From DATMBF01 sp035559595 (lineage in GTDB: Bacteria; Bacteroidota; Ignavibacteria; UBA10030), in NCBI GenBank assembly GCA_035559595.1, contig DATMBF010000019.1, positions 4,138 to 68,137 on the forward strand: 64,000 bases of DNA, read 5' to 3'. Below, in pieces: positions 42,771-51,024 of the stretch (position 1 is the first letter of the stretch; each line of letters begins with the position of its first letter). The notes beneath the pieces were generated by a model, which made no database searches, was not told the DNA's origin, and saw nothing but the letters and a program-made list of their open reading frames with translations. The translations under genes were made by a program, and so were the position numbers.

Positions 42771-45181
42771 CGAACCGGCTCCAGAATGAGCAGATCATGG
42801 TCTCTCGACTTCACGGCGTCAAGGCTCATTGGAAATGAGCGGTACCCGCCCCCGAGCCACAGCACCATTTGATCGTCGAAATGCTTGTGAAAGACCTGGC
42901 CGGATTGTCCTGGTGGAGAAACTGCACGCGTGTTCGTCGGATCGGCGAGATCGTAGATCTGTCTTGTCGATGGACCAACGGTATTGACAAAGGGAGCATT
43001 GAGCTCGTAATCCCCTTTGTTGACCGTCGAATGCGACCCGCCAATCGGTATTGGCCCCACGTTAAATATCCCTCGCAGGAGATCATTTGCCCCGAACGTG
43101 TGCTGAAACTCCACGGTGTGCAGCCTTCCCCACCGCCATTCTTTCAGTTCGCCGCCGAGGTCGGTCTGCAATTGCTTTATCGCATTCTCAAGCGCTTGCC
43201 GGATGATTTCATCTCGCGATTCACGATGCTCTGTGGAAACATCATCGAGCCATTCGGAAGTCCCCTCGTGCAACATCCGGGAGACGACTCGAAGTGGGAT
43301 TGCGGGGACCTCTTGATAATAGTACAGAATGGTTTCCCCCAGTTCGTCTTCCAGGACACGCTTCACAACATTGGTACAAAACGCTTGGAAGAGCGTCGTG
43401 GCAACGTCATCGCGTGTCATTTCAAATGCCCAGTTCCTGAAATAGGTCAAGGTCGTCCTGACCCGCTGATCGCTCACCAACGAATCAGGAAACGCTGCAA
43501 GAATGAGTGGCACAAGTTCCCTCGCGTGAATCGATTGCACATCGAGCTGAATTCGTTGCATATCTTCCACACTGAATTTGTCGCCGCCTGCAAGCAATTC
43601 TGTGATTCTCGCAACGCGCCAATGTGGCTCCCAAAGGTCCGTAATGTAGTAGGGGTACGAATCATCGATGATTTTGTTGTTCGCGGTAGCTATGAATCCG
43701 GAAGGGGGATTGAATTCTTCCGGCATCATGTCAAACGGGACAAAACCTTTCCAATCATACTCGTCATTCCATCCAGGGGCGGGAAGAGTGGGGCCGGTCG
43801 TTCTCCGAATGGGAATTGCCCCTCCAAGGCGGTAGCCGATATTCCCCTCGACATCGGCGTATACAAAGTTTTGCGCCGGGACGGAAAAATACCGTAACGC
43901 TTCACGAAATTCGTGCCAGTTTTGAGCTCGCTGCAGCAGATAAAATGTTTTCGCCTCGTTTGTAATCTCGTGCCCCACCCACCGAATCGAAAGGAGAGAT
44001 GATGAGAGAACGGCAGAAGGTTCAATGCGATTGATGATAGGGCCGCGGTGCGTATGATATGTGGTGAGCAGAACGGGAACATTATCTTTAACGAGAATGG
44101 TGTCGATTCGCTGTTGAAGAGGAAGCCACTGTCCGTTGAAACGATAGTGCGTAGGATGTTGAAGTGAGTCAACCTCTTCGACGAAATAGTCATGATCATC
44201 CACCATCCCGTTGGTCAGACCCCACGCGATGAATCGATTCCTTCCGATCACGACAAAGGGAACGCCTGCTATCGATGTCCCCTGTACTTCGAATTCTGGT
44301 GTTGAGAGATGAAGTTCATACCAGCGGCCGGGAAGGAAAAACATGAGATGAGGATCATTAGCAAGGAGAGGCTTTCCCGAAACCGTCTTCTTGCCCGAAA
44401 CAACCCATGAATTGCTCCCGCCGGTGACACCGGACCCGCCAAGGAGACGTCGGAAATCCTTTTCTGTGTTTAAGAACTCTTCCGCTAAAGGAAGGAGGGG
44501 CTGTTGGCCCAGGGCAGAAACGATTGGTGGGACCTCCTTCGGCCATTGCGGAAACACCTCCCCCCCTTTGCGCACCCCAAACCGACGCACGATTTCTCCG
44601 AGCACAATGTCGACCCATCGTGAATAATTCAGCTCCCAGGCCATCAATCGAGCAATCACGATGGTGTGCTCTACCGTCCAGGGTTCAGGCCGTATGCCCA
44701 GCAGGTCGAATTCGACAGGATAAGCTCCCTCGCTCTCTTGAATGCAGGCGTTCACGCCTTTTGCATAGGCTTCAATCGCAGTACGGGTCGGTCCATCGAG
44801 TTGAGCCGCTATGCGCTGGGCCTGCCTCCAAACGCCAAGCGTTCGAAACATCCGGTCGAATTTCAAGGCAGAATCACCCAACACTTCTGCGAGGCGGCCC
44901 ATTCCCGCTCTTCGAGCCAACTCCATCTGCCATAAGCGATCCTGGGCATGGAGAAAACCGACGGCGAAGTATCCGTCTGCCTCACGTTGTGCTTCGACAT
45001 GAGGAACGCCGTGGTCATCACGATAGATGCGCACCTCAGCATGAAGCCCCTGCATACTGATCGTCCCCGAGGTTTTCGGAAACGACCGCGTGATGAGATA
45101 ATACCCAACCCCAGCGGCAGCGATGAGAAAAATGATAATGAAGAATGTGAGGCCTATGAGGATTCGGGCACGAGGCTGCAT
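42767..45181 (-). CDS. Penicillin acylase-family Ntn hydrolase
   Basis: About 804 residues from ATG 45181, giving a hydrophobic anchor or signal (LIGLTFFIIIFLIAAAGVGY) close to the start. HGVPHVEAQREADGYFAVGF and LHAQDRLWQMELARRAGMGR belong to the alpha chain. The autocatalytic Ser follows Gly in GGSNSWVVSGKKT near residue 246, and ANDPHLMF is next. N-terminal-nucleophile enzymes of this family cleave amides such as acyl-homoserine lactones or beta-lactams. It is first in a unit with the sirtuin and pyk. The substrate is unknown. Confidence 0.9.
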   Translation of the reverse strand: MQPRARILIGLTFFIIIFLIAAAGVGYYLITRSFPKTSGTISMQGLHAEVRIYRDDHGVPHVEAQREADGYFAVGFLHAQDRLWQMELARRAGMGRLAEVLGDSALKFDRMFRTLGVWRQAQRIAAQLDGPTRTAIEAYAKGVNACIQESEGAYPVEFDLLGIRPEPWTVEHTIVIARLMAWELNYSRWVDIVLGEIVRRFGVRKGGEVFPQWPKEVPPIVSALGQQPLLPLAEEFLNTEKDFRRLLGGSGVTGGSNSWVVSGKKTVSGKPLLANDPHLMFFLPGRWYELHLSTPEFEVQGTSIAGVPFVVIGRNRFIAWGLTNGMVDDHDYFVEEVDSLQHPTHYRFNGQWLPLQQRIDTILVKDNVPVLLTTYHTHRGPIINRIEPSAVLSSSLLSIRWVGHEITNEAKTFYLLQRAQNWHEFREALRYFSVPAQNFVYADVEGNIGYRLGGAIPIRRTTGPTLPAPGWNDEYDWKGFVPFDMMPEEFNPPSGFIATANNKIIDDSYPYYITDLWEPHWRVARITELLAGGDKFSVEDMQRIQLDVQSIHARELVPLILAAFPDSLVSDQRVRTTLTYFRNWAFEMTRDDVATTLFQAFCTNVVKRVLEDELGETILYYYQEVPAIPLRVVSRMLHEGTSEWLDDVSTEHRESRDEIIRQALENAIKQLQTDLGGELKEWRWGRLHTVEFQHTFGANDLLRGIFNVGPIPIGGSHSTVNKGDYELNAPFVNTVGPSTRQIYDLADPTNTRAVSPPGQSGQVFHKHFDDQMVLWLGGGYRSFPMSLDAVKSRDHDLLILEPVR

Positions 45182-45241
45182 GTGAAGTAGGCAGAATGTA
45201 GTTAAACTTCGCGGAGGGTTCAACTGCGAAGTGGAAGGATG

Positions 45242-45943
45242 TTACTTCTCTTTTGTTCGAACGTCGATGATGTAACGGGAGGTCGATCCTCGATAGGCAA
45301 TGGGCGCGTCAGAGGCACGCCAGACGAGAACCTTTTCGATCGTCGTTACATCAATCATATCCAACACCCATGACTCGGTGAGAATACCGTTGAGATAGAG
45401 CATGGGTGGACGATTGAGCGGTGATAAAGTACTGGTGGTATAAGCATACGAAGCAAAGGGGGCATGTTGGGTCAACACTTCACGCATATTCGGCGCACCG
45501 CTCTTCTGGATATCCTCGAGCCTAACAATCTTATAAGCGTTGATTTCGTTGAACGTTCCCGGAAGTTCAGATGCACCCTCCACGAGCACCTCCGGCATCT
45601 GGATAACACGCGGACGCATTTCGATCACAACCATGCGTTGATCGTCTCGCCTGACCGTAAGAGCATAGACCCGCGGGCGATAAGCAACATGTCGAATCTC
45701 CAAGAGGTACACATCTTCAGGGAGATTCTTGAACTCAAAGTATCCCCCGCCGTCCGTGGACGTTCCCCGGTACGTGCCGTGAATCAGAATGCTGACATCA
45801 CCGATCCCCTGTTTGGTTTCAGCATCGATGATCGTGCCGGCAACAATGTTCTCCACCTGCGGCTTGATGCGTTGGGCCGTGAGGCTAGAGAGCACCACAC
45901 AGCAGACCAGAGACGAAAGGAGGATTCTCGATGAGGGCCTCAT
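45242..45943 (-). CDS. Carboxypeptidase-regulatory domain plus TonB-plug protein without a barrel
   Basis: About 233 residues from ATG 45943, preferred because the upstream GTG would lie across the promoter. A signal peptide runs to LSSLTAQ. Residues 35-115 are a CarboxypepD_reg-like domain (GTIIDAETKQGIGDVSILIH; GYFEFKNLPEDVYLLEI). Residues 120-230 resemble a TonB receptor plug (VTTIEKVLVWRASDAP; YIIDVRTKEK). It stops where a receptor barrel should begin. It may be a genuine plug-only periplasmic protein; no remnant of a barrel is seen downstream. Confidence 0.75.
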   Translation of the reverse strand: MRPSSRILLSSLVCCVVLSSLTAQRIKPQVENIVAGTIIDAETKQGIGDVSILIHGTYRGTSTDGGGYFEFKNLPEDVYLLEIRHVAYRPRVYALTVRRDDQRMVVIEMRPRVIQMPEVLVEGASELPGTFNEINAYKIVRLEDIQKSGAPNMREVLTQHAPFASYAYTTSTLSPLNRPPMLYLNGILTESWVLDMIDVTTIEKVLVWRASDAPIAYRGSTSRYIIDVRTKEK

Positions 45944-45957
45944 AGGTCGATTGCTCA

Positions 45958-45986
45958 AATATACACGAGACACGCCTTGAGGTCAA
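45958..45986 (-). promoter_or_regulatory. Sigma70-like promoter of the plug-domain gene
   Basis: On the minus strand: -35 TTGACC (45981-45986), a 17-base spacer and -10 TATATT (45958-45963), 14 bases before the ATG at 45943. The leader would be very short, with no room for a Shine-Dalgarno site. Confidence 0.6.
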
Positions 45987-46000
45987 GAGCAAGAAGAGGG

Positions 46001-47470
46001 TTAGAATCGATAGGAAAGCGTAATGTTCAGCGTTTGGGTCTTGACTTTCTCCTGAGTCTGAGAGCCGTCGGCCAGATACCAAACGTAGTAGTTATCGCGG
46101 AAAGTCTTCCACGTCCCAAGAGCATAGCCGAGATTGAGCGTCACATTTTGGTCAAGCGCCAGTCCGGCACCAGCTGTGTAATAGATTTGATCAAAGGAAC
46201 TTGGATCGCCGATATAAGGGGAAGGATTCATCACGATTCCGCCCCGGAGTTTCAGACCAAGGCTCCAAAGAGTGATTTCTGCCCCCCCGCGGATGTTCGT
46301 AGTTGGTTCAAAGATCTTCTTGATAATCCGATTCTCGGCAACAAGGTCTGCATTATCGCTCCGGAATTCCATCTGTGTCCAGTCTACATACTCGACATCT
46401 CCTGCGAGAAGAAGCCAATCCATCATCTGGAAGGAGCCCCCCGCCCCGATAACGATTGGCGTGACGAGTTCGTATGAGGTTTTGTCCGAAAGCTCTAACC
46501 GAAAGCGATCGCCGTTATCGAAAACGCTTCTGCCGAGACTGGTGAAGTCTTCCTCGATGTTGTACACCGTCGGCGTTCTTACAGTCATGCCAATCTTGAA
46601 GAGACCTTGCCTCCGATACATCAAACCGGCGACGGCATTATATCCCGTCATATTGCTCCGGACCGTCTGCTCCAGAGTGAATCTGGAAAGATCGGCGGGA
46701 GCCGTATTGTAGAGTCCGCGCTCGTCCGTTTCGGAAAACTCGCGATCATACGTGTAAGAGCCTGAAACGACGTTGAAGGTGAGACCGACCGAAAGGTCCC
46801 GTGCAATGTCGATCGCGCCACCCGCGGACCAGTTGTTGAGACCGCCGCCTTCCCGAACCGTTGCCCTCTGCGTAAGATTTCCTGTAACAAGCGGATAAAG
46901 CCGACCCTGGGCAGAATCAATTTCGGCTAAGAAGACCTGATAAGGGATATTGTCATCAAGCAGCTTTTTCCGGTCGTTCTCAGAAAGAGACCAGAGGTTG
47001 ACGTCTGGGATCATCGATTCGACGATGGAGCTGGAGGTGTTGAAGCCACTGAACCCTGCGCTCGTCGTGTAGTTCGCAACCCGCCCGAATCCAAACGCAA
47101 AAGTAAGACTGCCGCGGGAGGTTGGAATGGGATAGATGAGTCCAAGATTATTCAGATTTGTAGCGCTGCTGGATGTATTCGTAGCGACACCAAGGTAAGC
47201 GACATCGTTATCATAGCTGAGGTGCGACAGACCAACGGAGAATTCGAAGTCACGAACAACAGCCAATCCGGCCGGGTTGAGAAAGAGAGCGGAATAATCA
47301 TCCACGACACCGACCGACGTACCACCAAGTCCAAGAGTTCTTGCACCGACGCCGAGACCAAGCTGAGAGAATCGAAGCGCATCTTCCGCGAATTGCGCCG
47401 AAAGGAAGGATACCTGAAGAAGAGTCAACACCGCGAATGCACACAATCGTCCTGTCAATGTCATAGTCAT
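46001..47470 (-). CDS. OmpP1/FadL/PorV-family outer-membrane protein
   Basis: About 489 residues from ATG 47470, which has a GAGGAG site seven bases upstream; a TTG slightly earlier is less likely. A signal peptide ends near FLSAQ. LGVGARTLGLGGTSVGVVDD and YSALFLNPAGLAVV are the PorV/FadL opening, where the N-terminal loop plugs the barrel. The rest is strand-rich and ends LSYRF, a strong C-terminal barrel signal. Members transport hydrophobic molecules or act in type IX secretion; neither is proven here. It follows the Tyr-rich lipoprotein on the same strand. Confidence 0.85.
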   Translation of the reverse strand: MTMTLTGRLCAFAVLTLLQVSFLSAQFAEDALRFSQLGLGVGARTLGLGGTSVGVVDDYSALFLNPAGLAVVRDFEFSVGLSHLSYDNDVAYLGVATNTSSSATNLNNLGLIYPIPTSRGSLTFAFGFGRVANYTTSAGFSGFNTSSSIVESMIPDVNLWSLSENDRKKLLDDNIPYQVFLAEIDSAQGRLYPLVTGNLTQRATVREGGGLNNWSAGGAIDIARDLSVGLTFNVVSGSYTYDREFSETDERGLYNTAPADLSRFTLEQTVRSNMTGYNAVAGLMYRRQGLFKIGMTVRTPTVYNIEEDFTSLGRSVFDNGDRFRLELSDKTSYELVTPIVIGAGGSFQMMDWLLLAGDVEYVDWTQMEFRSDNADLVAENRIIKKIFEPTTNIRGGAEITLWSLGLKLRGGIVMNPSPYIGDPSSFDQIYYTAGAGLALDQNVTLNLGYALGTWKTFRDNYYVWYLADGSQTQEKVKTQTLNITLSYRF

Positions 47471-47497
47471 GACCAACTCCTCAATGCTGAAAATCTT

Positions 47498-48430
47498 TTA
47501 GCGGTTTGACCGACGTGCGCCGCTACTTCGGTTTCCTTCACCCCCACTCTGGGTGGACTGTGACGGAGGCGGAGAGTATGATGGTGCCGGAGGTTGCGCC
47601 GGCGGTGAGTACACAGGAGCAGGACTTGAGTGGCCCGATGAAGGAGGAGAGTACGACTCACTGTGATTTCTTCCTGAAGAACCTCGTCGCGCACCCTCTG
47701 AACGACGGCTACCGCCACGTGACGATTCACTCCCCGAACGGGACGGTGTACCGACGGAACTTCGGCCACCCGATCCGCTGGACGATCCGGGCGAAGGGCT
47801 TCGGCTCGTGCTTATTCCGGTGCCGCGACTTCCACCGTCACTTCGACTTCCTTCACTTCCAATCCCAAACCTTGTCGAACCGCCAGATCGGCTTCCGCCA
47901 ATGCTTGTTGCTGGCGGAATCCCGCCGCTCGTCCCAACTGAGGTCGAGCCTCTGCCACCGTATTCCGTTCGCCCACCGCTGCGACGATATCCGAAGTCTC
48001 GACTGCTCGAACCGCGCCCCGTCCCGACAACATAAATCGGCGGGTAGTACGGATAATAATAGGGATACCCGTAACCGTAGGATCCATAATAATAGCGGTA
48101 GCGATAAGGATAGAACCAGGGATAGCCTACAAGGGAGGTTCCGCAGATCCACGGATCGTAATACCAGGGATCAAAGCAGTTGTAGAACCAGGGATCGTAA
48201 TAGAAATGAGACCATGAAGGATAGTAGTAGCGAAAGCCAAGGTAGAATCGCGATCGGTATCGCCAATCATCGTACAATCCGTACCGATCATACTCATTTT
48301 CGTCCTTTTGACTCTCTTCTTCTTTCGAAATCGCGGGTTCAGAGTCGTCCGTGGTTGCCAATTGTGTATAGCACCCTGAGAGTCCGACTCCGATAAGAAG
48401 GGGAATAAGCAGAAGGAATGTTGTTTTCAT
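47498..48430 (-). CDS. Tyr/Trp-rich, Ser/Gly-rich low-complexity lipoprotein
   Basis: A 310-residue protein with a lipoprotein signal (LIGVGLSGCYTQ). Residues 50-140 are very rich in Tyr, Trp, Phe and Pro (for example YYPSWSHFYYDPWFYNCF). Residues 140-310 are mainly Ser, Gly, Arg and Pro and should be disordered. No enzymatic domain is recognised. Similar Y-rich lipoproteins are common in Bacteroidota and Ignavibacteria envelopes, but their role is unknown. The start Met is at 48430. The 184-base gap upstream holds a weak A/T hairpin only. A low-complexity repeat could also give sequencing error. Confidence 0.7.
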   Translation of the reverse strand: MKTTFLLLIPLLIGVGLSGCYTQLATTDDSEPAISKEEESQKDENEYDRYGLYDDWRYRSRFYLGFRYYYPSWSHFYYDPWFYNCFDPWYYDPWICGTSLVGYPWFYPYRYRYYYGSYGYGYPYYYPYYPPIYVVGTGRGSSSRDFGYRRSGGRTEYGGRGSTSVGTSGGIPPATSIGGSRSGGSTRFGIGSEGSRSDGGSRGTGISTSRSPSPGSSSGSGGRSSVGTPSRSGSESSRGGSRRSEGARRGSSGRNHSESYSPPSSGHSSPAPVYSPPAQPPAPSYSPPPSQSTQSGGEGNRSSGARRSNR

Positions 48431-48614
48431 AGCTCACCTCGCGCTGTCAAACCACACTTCCCTCAACAATTCGAGTGCCAGCCGAGTTCAAAATCCCCTT
48501 CTTTTTCTTCAAAAAAAGGGCATTTTCAGAGCTCGTCTTATCGTATTCCTTCCTTTTTTCTGTACAAACCTTGGTCTTCTGTCCACAGATAGACACAAAT
48601 CTTAAGCGGCATAT

Positions 48615-49385
48615 TCAAAACGAGCTGACGAAGTCAATCTGGATTGTCCGATTCCCGACATTCACGTTCTGTTGATTTTTTGTGATGTTCTTCAGATCAA
48701 GACCGATGATCAGTCCCTTCCCCGCACCCCAACGGATACCGAAGTTCATGTAGCCGCGTCCCTGTCCGATTCTCAGATTGTCATTCGTCGCAAAATCATA
48801 CTCTCCAAGGATCGAAAGGTCTTTGCCGAGCGATTTCTCGAAACCGACATAGAGATTCAAATCCTTGTCCCCATCCTTACGTTCGGTCGTGTAGTTGATG
48901 CCACCATGAACGCTGAGATTGCCGAAGAACTCATAGTTCTTGCTGCCAACAACATAGAATCCCGGCGCTTTGATCGTGTATCGTTTCAGTGAGTCAGCAT
49001 CGAGATACGGCTCTTTTCCTTGCGAGTCGAATCCAACGGCAATCGCCGGTGCCAACGCGCTTTCGTCTATGATTCTGAGCTTGACCTGAACGCCGGGGAG
49101 AGGATTCATTTCGATCTTGCTGGGCCCGATAATGTTGGTTCCACCATACGTAATGCCGAACGTGAACTGCTCGAACAATCCGACAGCAACACCGAACATG
49201 ACACCACCTTGCTGGAAGAGATTTGTGTGAAGTAAGTAGCTTCCGCGTTTGAGAAGTCCGGCCGTCGGTTTGTCGATGAGCATCATCGGTTCCGCCGTCG
49301 CTTCACTGCCCGCATACCCCTGTGCAAAAAGATCGGCATGGACGAACAGCAACATCGCTATCGCCATCAACATGTTCTTATTCAC
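48615..49385 (-). CDS. Predicted outer-membrane beta-barrel protein
   Basis: A 256-residue protein starting at GTG with a GGAGG site five bases upstream. The signal peptide ends near DLFAQ. Alternating strands and repeated turn motifs (KDGDKDLNLYVGFEKSL; GKDLSILGEYDFATNDN) suggest a small barrel. The final residues IDFVSSF end in Phe. I do not recognise the family with confidence; it has some likeness to YjbH/transport-type barrels. It is alone between the Tyr-rich lipoprotein and the amidohydrolase. Confidence 0.6.
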   Translation of the reverse strand: MNKNMLMAIAMLLFVHADLFAQGYAGSEATAEPMMLIDKPTAGLLKRGSYLLHTNLFQQGGVMFGVAVGLFEQFTFGITYGGTNIIGPSKIEMNPLPGVQVKLRIIDESALAPAIAVGFDSQGKEPYLDADSLKRYTIKAPGFYVVGSKNYEFFGNLSVHGGINYTTERKDGDKDLNLYVGFEKSLGKDLSILGEYDFATNDNLRIGQGRGYMNFGIRWGAGKGLIIGLDLKNITKNQQNVNVGNRTIQIDFVSSF

Positions 49386-49424
49386 GCGTTCCTCCGTTTG
49401 TTATGATCAATGAGTTTGCAATAT

Positions 49425-50966
49425 TCAAAAATCGTCATCGCCAAAGACTTTTCGTACCGTCTTCGGAAGCTCAACTTCCTTAGGCTTTTCAGGATTCAAC
49501 GGAATTACTTTTGTGGATTCGGCATCCGTCGCGGGCGTATGTTCTTGGTCAATTCCGCGCCTGACGATGCGAAATCCCTCTTCAACGTCAGAGAGCGATG
49601 CAGATGGCATTTCCGACGAAGAGCCGGTGATCGGTGTGACCTGCGCCTCTGTGCTGTTTTTCACCGACGGAAGGAGATTCTGGAGTTTTACTGTCAACGA
49701 CGAAAGCTCTGTTTTGAGGTCGTCTTCCGAATAGGTCATCACCTGCCCCTTCCGCAAGAAGAACTCGCCGTTGATCATCACATCGCTCACATCACGACTC
49801 GTCGCGTGCTGGACAAGATCGGCAATGAACTGTTCGGCTCGATCATTCGCAAGAAGACTCGCGAGTCGCAAATCTCCAATATCCACAAATGCGATATCTG
49901 CTTTTTTTCCGACAGTCAAAGTGCCAATCTCATGATCCATGCCAAGCGATCGGGCAGCGTTGATTGTGTGCATTCTCAACAGCTCTGAAGGTGAAGCGGC
50001 GTCGAGCCGTTGACTCGCGGCGAGTGCGATAAAGGCCCGCATGTTCTCAAACGGATCGGAATGCCCCCAATCGGATCCCAGCGCCAGAGGAATTTGATAT
50101 TGAAAGAATGCGGCAAGAGGTGGCACGTCGGTTGCCTTGGTGAGAATCGAAGCCGGCGTGACGACCAGAGGAAGTCGTGTCCCGGCTATGAGGGAAAGCT
50201 CTTGTCCTTCCAGAACACTGAGGTGGGTTAATTGAACAGGATAATCGAATACTCTGTATTCGGCCAAAACTTCCATCGGTAGTTTGTTGAAATTCCTGCG
50301 GATCGTCTCTACGGCCCGTTGTGTCTCGCCATAATGAACAACGACCGGCCAGTTATTCTCCCGCGCAATCCGGAGCGTCGATTGAAGATTGTACGTTGTG
50401 AGATCTTCTTCGGGGGGAAGTGCTACAGCGAATTTGATGAAAGGAGAAATGCCCCCTTTTGCACGCTCTACCTGGTCACCATTGTGAAGAGCGAGAAGCC
50501 CACGCAAATCCGTTCGGCGAAGTGATTCAAATGAGGCCTGAAAAGGTACGTCGAGATTGTCAAAACCGTACTCGCCGAGCGTCGTTACGCCGGATTTCAA
50601 GGCTGCAAAGTAAGCGCTCCGAAAAGCGACGACCAGCTCATCCTTCGTCGCCTCTCCGTACAAGTAGGGGAGAATACGACGGAGGCTCCCTTCTTTGCTC
50701 CACCGGCTCAGGGGAAAAAGCTGGGTGAACTGTTTCAGCACGAACGACTCGCCATGGTAATGCGCATCGACGAAGCCGGGGAGCAACACTTTGCCGGCGG
50801 CATCAATCACTTCGGCGTTGGGATAGAGCGACTTCATGATCTCGCCGCGGTTACTGATCTCGGCAATGCGATCATCCTTGACAAGGAGATCCATTCGTAG
50901 CAGCCGGGCTTGCGGCTCACACGGAACAATAATGGCGTTCTGTATGATTTTGATCGATTGAGCCAT
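49425..50966 (-). CDS. Amidohydrolase-family protein (ATZ/TRZ-like)
   Basis: A 513-residue metal-dependent hydrolase. The metal site is visible: the HxH of FVDAHYHGES near residue 68, His in VVHYGETQ, His in LTHLSVLEG and Asp in LGSDWGHSDP. GTLTVGKKADIAFVDI is the C-terminal sandwich typical of chlorohydrolase, cytosine deaminase and adenosine deaminase-like members. About 85 residues after position 425 are unusual: Ser/Thr/Pro-rich and acidic, ending VRKVFGDDDF. They do not belong to the known fold. The substrate cannot be assigned. Confidence 0.85.
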   Translation of the reverse strand: MAQSIKIIQNAIIVPCEPQARLLRMDLLVKDDRIAEISNRGEIMKSLYPNAEVIDAAGKVLLPGFVDAHYHGESFVLKQFTQLFPLSRWSKEGSLRRILPYLYGEATKDELVVAFRSAYFAALKSGVTTLGEYGFDNLDVPFQASFESLRRTDLRGLLALHNGDQVERAKGGISPFIKFAVALPPEEDLTTYNLQSTLRIARENNWPVVVHYGETQRAVETIRRNFNKLPMEVLAEYRVFDYPVQLTHLSVLEGQELSLIAGTRLPLVVTPASILTKATDVPPLAAFFQYQIPLALGSDWGHSDPFENMRAFIALAASQRLDAASPSELLRMHTINAARSLGMDHEIGTLTVGKKADIAFVDIGDLRLASLLANDRAEQFIADLVQHATSRDVSDVMINGEFFLRKGQVMTYSEDDLKTELSSLTVKLQNLLPSVKNSTEAQVTPITGSSSEMPSASLSDVEEGFRIVRRGIDQEHTPATDAESTKVIPLNPEKPKEVELPKTVRKVFGDDDF

Positions 50967-51024
50967 TTAGTAAACAACCACAGACACAGAGTTTCCACCT
51001 CGGACTACGCTCGTCGAGCGTAAC

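Noticed and set aside
47506..48396. A 296-codon plus-strand frame opposite the Tyr-rich lipoprotein
   Set aside because: It comes from the repetitive codons of the lipoprotein gene; the opposite strand has the signal peptide and normal start.
48500..48530. A/T-rich inverted repeat (CCCTTCTTTTT and AAAAAAAGGG) as a terminator
   Set aside because: Stem is nearly all A/T and is not well placed after a gene stop; too weak to call.
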